Assembly: GCA_044238735.1 (NCBI GenBank)
Contig: JBIICS010000093.1
Coordinates: 1-11,374 of the forward strand
Reading direction: 5' to 3'
DNA: 11,374 nt
From: JBIICS01 sp044238735
Lineage (GTDB): Bacteria; Bacteroidota; Bacteroidia; UBA4408
Part shown: one piece after another, positions 6,873 to 11,374 of the stretch
How the letters are laid out: each line of letters begins with the position of its first letter
How positions within the stretch are numbered: the first letter of the stretch is position 1
Translations under genes and position numbers: made by a program
The notes under the pieces: generated by a model
Databases searched by the model: none
The model's input: only the letters and a program-made list of their open reading frames with translations
What the model was told of the DNA's origin: nothing

Positions 6873-8306
6873 CTAAGCTACTACTTTTTTTGCTCTTTCC
6901 GAAATAAAAACCCAGCCTGCAAAGCCCGATATTACTAACAATTTAAAAATAAAGTTAAGGGGTGTTAGCTCGTAAAAAAATAGTTGATTTAGGCCAAATA
7001 AACTTATTGAGATTACGATATAAACGGCTATTCTCTTAATGTTGTATGGAATTGGAAATTTTCGTTGCCCAATCCATAAGCAGCTAACGGCCATTGTAAA
7101 ATAACAAAATAAGGTAGTCCAGGCAGCACCTCCATATCCAATTAAGGGCACTAAGGTAATTAATCCTAAAATGGTGAGGCTTGCACCAATAAAGGAAAAT
7201 AAAATACCATAATTGGTTTTACCGGCCAGTTTAAACCACATGCTAAAATTAATATACATCCCTAAAAAGAGATTAGCCATTAATAAAATAGGGACTAAAA
7301 ATAAACCCTCCCAATATCTTTCGTCCAAAAAGAGCTTAAATCCATCCATAAATAAATTAATCCCTATAAAAGTTAAACAACAAATGGCTACAAAATAATT
7401 CATCGACTTTGAATAGAGTTGAAGATTATCTTTTTCCTTCTGTCTGCCAAAGAAAAAGGGTTCTGCCGCAAAGCGATAAGCCTGAATAAAAATAGTCATT
7501 AGCATCGCTAATTTATAACACCCTCCATAAATTCCCATTTGATTTTCTGATAATGGGGTTGACGGCAACAGGTAACGCAAGGCTATGCGATCAAAGGTTT
7601 CATTAATCATACCTGCTAAACCGGCAATCATTAGAGGTATAGAAAATTTTAACATAGTTTTAAGGAGTTCCGTATCAATTTTAAAGCGATGTTTAAAGAG
7701 CAACGGGCTTAACAATACTAAGGTGGAAAGCGTTGAAATTAAATTAGCCATAAAAATATAGCCTATTCCGATTTTATCATTGTAATATCCCATTTTGGGA
7801 AATGCAATAAGAAAAATTAGGTTTAACACTACATTAATCAAAATGTTAATTAATTTAACTGAAGCAAATTTCCAGGCTTTGTTTTGGAGCCTAAGATGGG
7901 CAAAGGGGATAGCTGTTACCGCTTCTACGGCCAAAATTGCGGCAAACCATTTTACATATTGTGTATACTGGGGGTACTTAATAAGTGCTGCTATGCTTGG
8001 CGCATTATACCAAACAATTATTAAAAAAAGAGCAGAGGTGAATAACAGTGAAAGTAAAGAAGTGCTGTAAACATTCGGGTTGTTATCATCTTTTGCTGCA
8101 AACCTGAAGTAGGCGGTTTCCATACCATAGGTTAAAAGGATCGCAACAAAAGAAACAAAGCTGTAAAAATAGGTAACCGCTCCATATTCGGTTGGAGTAA
8201 AAATTCGAACATGAAGGGGAACAAGTAAGAAAAATAAAAACCTCCCAAGAATGCTACTTACACCGTAAATAGCAGTTTGGGAGGCTAATTTTTTTATTAA
8301 ACTCAA
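6873..8306 (-). CDS. Oligosaccharide flippase / polysaccharide biosynthesis membrane protein (Wzx-like)
   Basis: A 477-residue inner-membrane protein with about fourteen hydrophobic segments (roughly 13-31, 41-61, 79-100, 116-137, 148-169, 178-202, 214-234, 257-284, 303-328, 332-363, 368-390, 392-415, 423-445, 450-470). The N-terminus (KLASQTAIYGVSSILGRF, then FTPTEYG) is typical of MOP-superfamily lipid-linked oligosaccharide flippases. The expected role is to move undecaprenyl-linked sugar units across the inner membrane for a surface glycan; the substrate is unknown, and no glycosyltransferase or polymerase gene is nearby. The start is TTG at 8304-8306: an in-frame TAA lies two codons upstream, and the next Met is deep inside the second membrane segment. 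The gap to the enoyl-CoA hydratase gene is 8 nt. Confidence 0.9.
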   Translation of the reverse strand: MSLIKKLASQTAIYGVSSILGRFLFFLLVPLHVRIFTPTEYGAVTYFYSFVSFVAILLTYGMETAYFRFAAKDDNNPNVYSTSLLSLLFTSALFLIIVWYNAPSIAALIKYPQYTQYVKWFAAILAVEAVTAIPFAHLRLQNKAWKFASVKLINILINVVLNLIFLIAFPKMGYYNDKIGIGYIFMANLISTLSTLVLLSPLLFKHRFKIDTELLKTMLKFSIPLMIAGLAGMINETFDRIALRYLLPSTPLSENQMGIYGGCYKLAMLMTIFIQAYRFAAEPFFFGRQKEKDNLQLYSKSMNYFVAICCLTFIGINLFMDGFKLFLDERYWEGLFLVPILLMANLFLGMYINFSMWFKLAGKTNYGILFSFIGASLTILGLITLVPLIGYGGAAWTTLFCYFTMAVSCLWIGQRKFPIPYNIKRIAVYIVISISLFGLNQLFFYELTPLNFIFKLLVISGFAGWVFISERAKKVVA

Positions 8307-8314
8307 GGTTTAAA

Positions 8315-9142
8315 TTACTTTCCAGTAAAATTAGGTTTACGTTTCTCAAAAAAGGCAGATGTACCTTCTTTAAAATCATCTTTTCCAAAACAATGAGCAA
8401 AAATATCAATCTCAAATTTATTGCCGTTAACCCCATCGGTAAAGAAAGCGTTTACACATTTAATTACGCCCTCCACTGCAACAGGAGACTTGGCTATTAT
8501 TTTATTTAAGATTTCGTTGGCTTTCGTTAATAATTCTTCTTGAGAAACCACATGGTTTACCAACCCCAAACGATAGGCTTCGTTAGCATCAATCATATCG
8601 CCGGTTGTTAGTAATTCTATTGATTTACCTTTGCCAATTAATTGTGTTAAACGTTGTGTTCCGGCATAACCCGGAATAATACCCAAATTAACTTCGGGCT
8701 GACCGAATTTTGCGTTCTCAGAGGCTACTCTTAAATGACAAGCCATCGCTAACTCGCAACCACCACCTAATGCAAAACCATTTACGGCTGCAATGATTGG
8801 TCGCGGAGAGTGTTCTATTAGATTAAAAATACTATGACCATTGGCAGCCATATGGCGGGCTTGATCAATACTAAAATTCGAAAACTCAGAAATATCAGCA
8901 CCGGCTACAAATGATTTATTGCCAGAACCTGTAATGATTACTCCCTTAATTTCATCGTTATGATAAACATCTTCAATTAAAGCCTTTAGTTCGGCTAATG
9001 TAGCCTGATTTAATGCATTTAATTTTTCGGGGCGATTGATATAAATGGTTAGAATTCCATTTTCTATGTTCGCTTTTGTGTTGGTTAGGCTCATGTTTTC
9101 TGGTTTATATTCTGTTGTAACCATTTCTGCTGCTTCTGTCAT
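8315..9142 (-). CDS. Enoyl-CoA hydratase/isomerase family protein (crotonase)
   Basis: A crotonase-fold enzyme, expected to add water to a 2-enoyl-CoA in fatty-acid or branched-chain amino-acid breakdown in the cytoplasm. With the start used here it has 275 residues. The oxyanion-hole segments are AGADISEF (80-87) and GGGCE (126-130). Both catalytic glutamates of true hydratases are present: E130 in GGCELAM (rat Glu144) and E150 in GQPEVNLGIIPG (rat Glu164). The C-terminus ends with the usual FEKRKPNF. The start is uncertain: ATG at 9142 leaves 11 nt after the previous stop and suits the tight packing, while the ATG at 9092-9094 gives 259 residues, the usual family length. It follows a B12-dependent mutase subunit, hinting at branched or odd-chain acyl-CoA metabolism. 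The exact substrate cannot be told. Confidence 0.93.
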   Translation of the reverse strand: MTEAAEMVTTEYKPENMSLTNTKANIENGILTIYINRPEKLNALNQATLAELKALIEDVYHNDEIKGVIITGSGNKSFVAGADISEFSNFSIDQARHMAANGHSIFNLIEHSPRPIIAAVNGFALGGGCELAMACHLRVASENAKFGQPEVNLGIIPGYAGTQRLTQLIGKGKSIELLTTGDMIDANEAYRLGLVNHVVSQEELLTKANEILNKIIAKSPVAVEGVIKCVNAFFTDGVNGNKFEIDIFAHCFGKDDFKEGTSAFFEKRKPNFTGK

Positions 9143-9153
9143 TTTATTTTAGT

Positions 9154-9561
9154 TTAGAAATTACGATTTTTTGATACCCATTCTTTTATGTAATTCACCA
9201 CTTCGTTTGTGTCTGTACCGGGGGGGAAAAGTTTTCCTACACCTAAATCGTTAAGTTTTTTCATGTCAACATCCGGTATGATGCCTCCACCTGTAAGCAG
9301 AACGTCGTTTAATCCCTTTTGTTGCATTAAATTCTTTAGCTTAGGAAATACAGTATTGTGGGCACCCGATAAAATACTCACTCCAATTACGTCAACATCC
9401 TCCTGAAGGGCAGCATTTACAACCATTTCAGGGGTTTGGCGAAGTCCTGTGTAAATTACCTCCATTCCTGCATCTCTTAGAAATGAGGCTATTATTTTGG
9501 CACCACGGTCATGTCCGTCTAATCCAACTTTAGCAATAAGTACACGTATCGGTCTTTTCAT
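9154..9561 (-). CDS. Stand-alone cobalamin-binding subunit of an acyl-CoA mutase
   Basis: A 135-residue protein equal to the C-terminal B12 domain of methylmalonyl-CoA mutase. It carries the base-off binding motif D15-G-H17-D-R-G20, with H17 as lower axial ligand, plus SILSG (62-66) and TGGGIIP (90-96) that hold the cobalamin tail, and FPPGTD near the end. Small subunits of two-part mutases (methylmalonyl-, isobutyryl- or 2-hydroxyisobutyryl-CoA mutase) have this size. It cannot act alone; the large substrate-binding subunit is not in the window. The ATG at 9559-9561 is chosen over an in-frame GTG at 9592-9594, because the family starts at about RPIRVLIAKVGLDGHD and the promoter -7 element lies inside the longer version. 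It is the first gene of the predicted long operon. Which acyl-CoA is isomerised cannot be decided. Confidence 0.9.
   Translation of the reverse strand: MKRPIRVLIAKVGLDGHDRGAKIIASFLRDAGMEVIYTGLRQTPEMVVNAALQEDVDVIGVSILSGAHNTVFPKLKNLMQQKGLNDVLLTGGGIIPDVDMKKLNDLGVGKLFPPGTDTNEVVNYIKEWVSKNRNF
9220..9226. repeat. Seven-base G/C homopolymer inside the B12-subunit gene
   Basis: The + strand has seven G in a row, read as seven C on the coding strand across the codons TTC CCC CCC of F112-P113-P114. The frame is intact here. In an AT-rich window this is a conspicuous tract where a one-base slip would change the last twenty or so residues. Confidence 0.9.
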
Positions 9562-9576
9562 AAAAGTGATGTTGGG

Positions 9577-9606
9577 CAAATTTACGATTTCCACTTTTGT
9601 GACAAA
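9577..9606 (-). promoter_or_regulatory. Bacteroidota-type promoter for the long minus-strand operon
   Basis: On the minus strand, TTTG (9606-9603) is followed after 18 nt by TAAATTTG (9584-9577) and then C. This matches the Bacteroidota primary sigma consensus TTTG / TAnnTTTG(Y) with acceptable spacing. Transcription would begin about 5 nt after the -7 element, leaving a leader of roughly 10 nt before the ATG at 9561. No other promoter of comparable quality was seen along the minus-strand gene run, so it may serve all eight genes. Confidence 0.6.
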
Positions 9607-9746
9607 CTGTTATAGACCAACGGGGCTTTAAGATATAAACAGGGTTTTCAACACCTGTCAACTTTGATATATTTAATTTTCTGTTTTTTAGATATATAGA
9701 AATTAATTAAGGTAATATTTACACTATTTATTAGTAAAAGCATGCA

Positions 9747-9754
9747 TAATTTTG
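9747..9754 (+). promoter_or_regulatory. Promoter -7 element upstream of recJ
   Basis: TAATTTTG followed by C is an exact match to the Bacteroidota -7 consensus TAnnTTTG(Y). It lies 17 nt before the recJ ATG, allowing a very short leader. No TTG or TTTG is present about 19 nt upstream, so the -33 half is missing or weak and the call rests on one element plus position. Confidence 0.45.
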
Positions 9755-9771
9755 CAATTTAGCCACCCAAT

Positions 9772-11374
9772 ATGAATAAGCGCTGGCGAATAAAATCTCA
9801 AAGTAGTATAAATGTTATCAATCGTTTAAAAGATGAGTTAAACGTAGATGATATTGTAGCTAATTTGTTGGGACAGAGAGGTATAGTTGATTACCAGGGG
9901 GCAAAGACATTCTTTAGGCCAGCACTTGAACATTTACATGATCCTTTTTTAATGAAGGATATGGATTTGGCGGTGGACAGGTTGGAAAAGGCTTTTCTTA
10001 CTAAAGAAAGGATTATTGTTTATGGCGATTATGATGTAGATGGAACAACTGCCGTTAGTGTGGTTTATGGTTTTCTTTCTAAGTTTCTACCAGCTGATCA
10101 AATACATTATTATATTCCGGATCGTTATAAGGAGGGGTATGGCATTTCAACTAAAGGAATTGATTTTGCTGCCGAAAACGGTTACTCTCTAATTATCGCC
10201 TTAGATTGTGGAATAAAATCGGTAGATAAAATTGAATATGCAAATACTAAAGGAGTGGATTTTATTATTTGCGATCATCATCGTCCGGGTGATCAAATAC
10301 CGGCAGCCTCCGCGGTTCTTGATCCTAAAAGAAAAGATTGTTTATACCCGTATAAAGAACTTACCGGTTGCGGAATTGGATTTAAATTTATTTGCGCCTG
10401 GTGTATTAAAAATAATATTGAACTGGATTACGCCTATCAGTTTTTAGATTTGCTGGCTGTTAGTATTGCTGCCGATATTGTTCCCATTACAGGCGAAAAT
10501 AGGGTGCTGGCGCATTTCGGATTAATAAAGTTAAATCAAAATCCATCCAATGGATTAAAAGCGATAAAGGATATTGCTAAACTTAAGCGCGACTTAACCA
10601 TCAGCGATGTGGTGTTTGTTATAGGTCCCCGTATAAATGCCGCAGGAAGAATAGAAACCGGCAATAAAGCTGTTGAATTATTGTTATCGGAAAATACAGA
10701 GCAAGCAAATATTTCGGGTAATGCTATTCAAAAAACGAATGTAGACAGGCAAGCTTTGGATAAGATTATTACTCAAGAAGCTTTTCAGATGATTGATGAT
10801 AAGGGTTGGCATAAGCGTAAATCTACAGTGCTGTTTAATCCGGCCTGGCATAAGGGAGTTATTGGTATTGTTGCATCGCGATTAACAGATAAATATTATC
10901 GTCCAACTATAATGTTAACCGAGAGTAACGGAGTTGTTGCCGGATCGGCGCGTTCTGTTAAGGATTTTGATGTTTATGAGGCCATTGAAAGTTGTAGCGA
11001 TCTTCTTATTCAGTTTGGTGGCCATAAATATGCGGCAGGTTTAACGCTTCATAAAGATAATGTGGAGGCTTTTATTGAAAAGTTCGAGCTGGTAGTTACC
11101 CAAACCATCACCGAAGAAATGCTTATTCCGGAAATTGAAATTGATGAGGAACTGGACTTAAAAGAAATTACCCCTAAGTTTTTTAGAATATTAAAACAAT
11201 TTGCTCCCTTTGGTCCCGAAAATCTTGCGCCTGTTTTTTGTACACGCGATTTAAAAGTGCTGGGAACCCCTCGTATTGTTGGCGAAAACCATTTAAAACT
11301 CGATTTGTTTCAGTCTGATTATCCTAACCTTATTTTTTCTGCCATCGGATTTAATTTGGCCGAAAAATATAATT
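9772..11374 (+). CDS. recJ: Single-stranded-DNA-specific 5'-3' exonuclease RecJ (3' end outside window)
   Basis: An open frame from the ATG at 9772 to the last base gives 534 residues; about 30-40 are probably missing at the C-terminus compared with usual RecJ. RecJ degrades single-stranded DNA 5' to 3' in recombination and repair. DHH-family motifs are all present: YGDYDVDGTT (84-93, metal ligands D86, D88 and D90), LDCG (144-147), CDHH (167-170), a LLAVSIAADIVP segment near 224-235, and GPRINAAGR (285-293). The DHHA1 part follows with AWHKGVIGIVASRL, GSARS and FGGHKYAAG (415-423), and then the start of the OB-fold region (KQFAPFGPENLAPVF). No frameshift or stop was found on reading codon by codon. 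It diverges from the B12-subunit gene across a 210-nt gap. The upstream sequence is AT-rich without a Shine-Dalgarno site. Confidence 0.97.
   Translation, partial: MNKRWRIKSQSSINVINRLKDELNVDDIVANLLGQRGIVDYQGAKTFFRPALEHLHDPFLMKDMDLAVDRLEKAFLTKERIIVYGDYDVDGTTAVSVVYGFLSKFLPADQIHYYIPDRYKEGYGISTKGIDFAAENGYSLIIALDCGIKSVDKIEYANTKGVDFIICDHHRPGDQIPAASAVLDPKRKDCLYPYKELTGCGIGFKFICAWCIKNNIELDYAYQFLDLLAVSIAADIVPITGENRVLAHFGLIKLNQNPSNGLKAIKDIAKLKRDLTISDVVFVIGPRINAAGRIETGNKAVELLLSENTEQANISGNAIQKTNVDRQALDKIITQEAFQMIDDKGWHKRKSTVLFNPAWHKGVIGIVASRLTDKYYRPTIMLTESNGVVAGSARSVKDFDVYEAIESCSDLLIQFGGHKYAAGLTLHKDNVEAFIEKFELVVTQTITEEMLIPEIEIDEELDLKEITPKFFRILKQFAPFGPENLAPVFCTRDLKVLGTPRIVGENHLKLDLFQSDYPNLIFSAIGFNLAEKYN

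Larger units (their letters stand above)
1463..9561 (-). other. Predicted eight-gene operon
   Basis: All eight genes face the same way with gaps of 11 (or 59), 8, 17 and 10 nt, then overlaps of 1, 8 and 8 nt, in transcription order. The only well-formed promoter seen is at 9577-9606. Co-transcription is inferred from packing. Internal promoters are possible, most likely ahead of the flippase or dut. Confidence 0.6.

Noticed and set aside
7795..8070. 91-codon + strand open frame inside the flippase gene
   Set aside because: Antisense to a well-supported membrane protein, with no recognisable domain. The same applies to short frames at 3939-4136, 7213-7398 and 9209-9406.
8398..8420. Two TAnnTTTG-like matches on the minus strand (8405-8398 and 8420-8413), possible internal promoter for the flippase
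   Set aside because: Neither has a TTTG or TTG at the right distance, and they lie in coding AT-rich sequence where such octamers are expected by chance.
8254..8436. 60-codon minus-strand frame bridging the hydratase and flippase genes
   Set aside because: It overlaps both real genes in another frame and shows no family resemblance.
9562..9594. GTG start extending the B12-binding subunit by 11 residues
   Set aside because: The extension contains the promoter -7 element, and the conserved domain begins just after the ATG at 9561.
10232..10447. 71-codon + strand frame within recJ
   Set aside because: It lies in an alternative frame of recJ, whose own motifs continue unbroken through this stretch.
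1..11374. Mobile elements, CRISPR, tRNA or rRNA genes, defence genes
   Set aside because: No long direct or inverted repeats, transposase or phage motifs, spaced repeats or RNA-gene sequences were recognised; nearly all sequence is accounted for by conserved genes.

Overview
The window comes from a low-GC member of the Bacteroidota. The evidence is the gene content (DUF4292 lipoprotein, an EnvC-type M23 protein with a long coiled coil, a DUF2147 gene), the lack of obvious Shine-Dalgarno sites, and promoter elements of the Bacteroidota type (TAnnTTTG at -7, TTTG at -33). The sequence does not allow a more precise placement.

Layout. (1) Positions 1-1385, + strand: the 3' end of a DUF2147 gene, then a predicted outer-membrane beta-barrel protein resembling DUF6268. 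(2) Positions 1386-1462: a short gap between convergent genes, with one weak hairpin. (3) Positions 1463-9561, - strand: eight tightly packed genes, read from high to low coordinates: stand-alone cobalamin-binding acyl-CoA mutase subunit, enoyl-CoA hydratase, oligosaccharide flippase, dut, sugar-nucleotide pyrophosphorylase, TPR lipoprotein, DUF4292 lipoprotein, and EnvC-like amidase activator. Gaps are 8 to 17 nt, and the last three junctions overlap by 1, 8 and 8 nt, so one transcript is likely. (4) Positions 9562-9771: a divergent promoter region. (5) Positions 9772-11374, + strand: recJ, running off the window end.

How the genes may work together. The first two genes of the long operon belong to acyl-CoA metabolism. 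The rest, apart from the nucleotide-pool enzyme dut, concern the envelope: a sugar-nucleotide enzyme and a flippase for surface glycan precursors, then two lipoproteins and a periplasmic M23-fold protein that has lost most of its zinc ligands and should therefore activate an amidase rather than cut peptidoglycan itself. The TPR lipoprotein, DUF4292 lipoprotein and EnvC-like protein share overlapping reading frames. They are the best candidate here for a poorly described functional unit of the cell envelope.

I saw no tRNA, rRNA, CRISPR array, insertion sequence or phage gene. Most of the window looks like ordinary core chromosome; the interest lies in the uncharacterised lipoprotein trio and in how translation of the operon is coupled.
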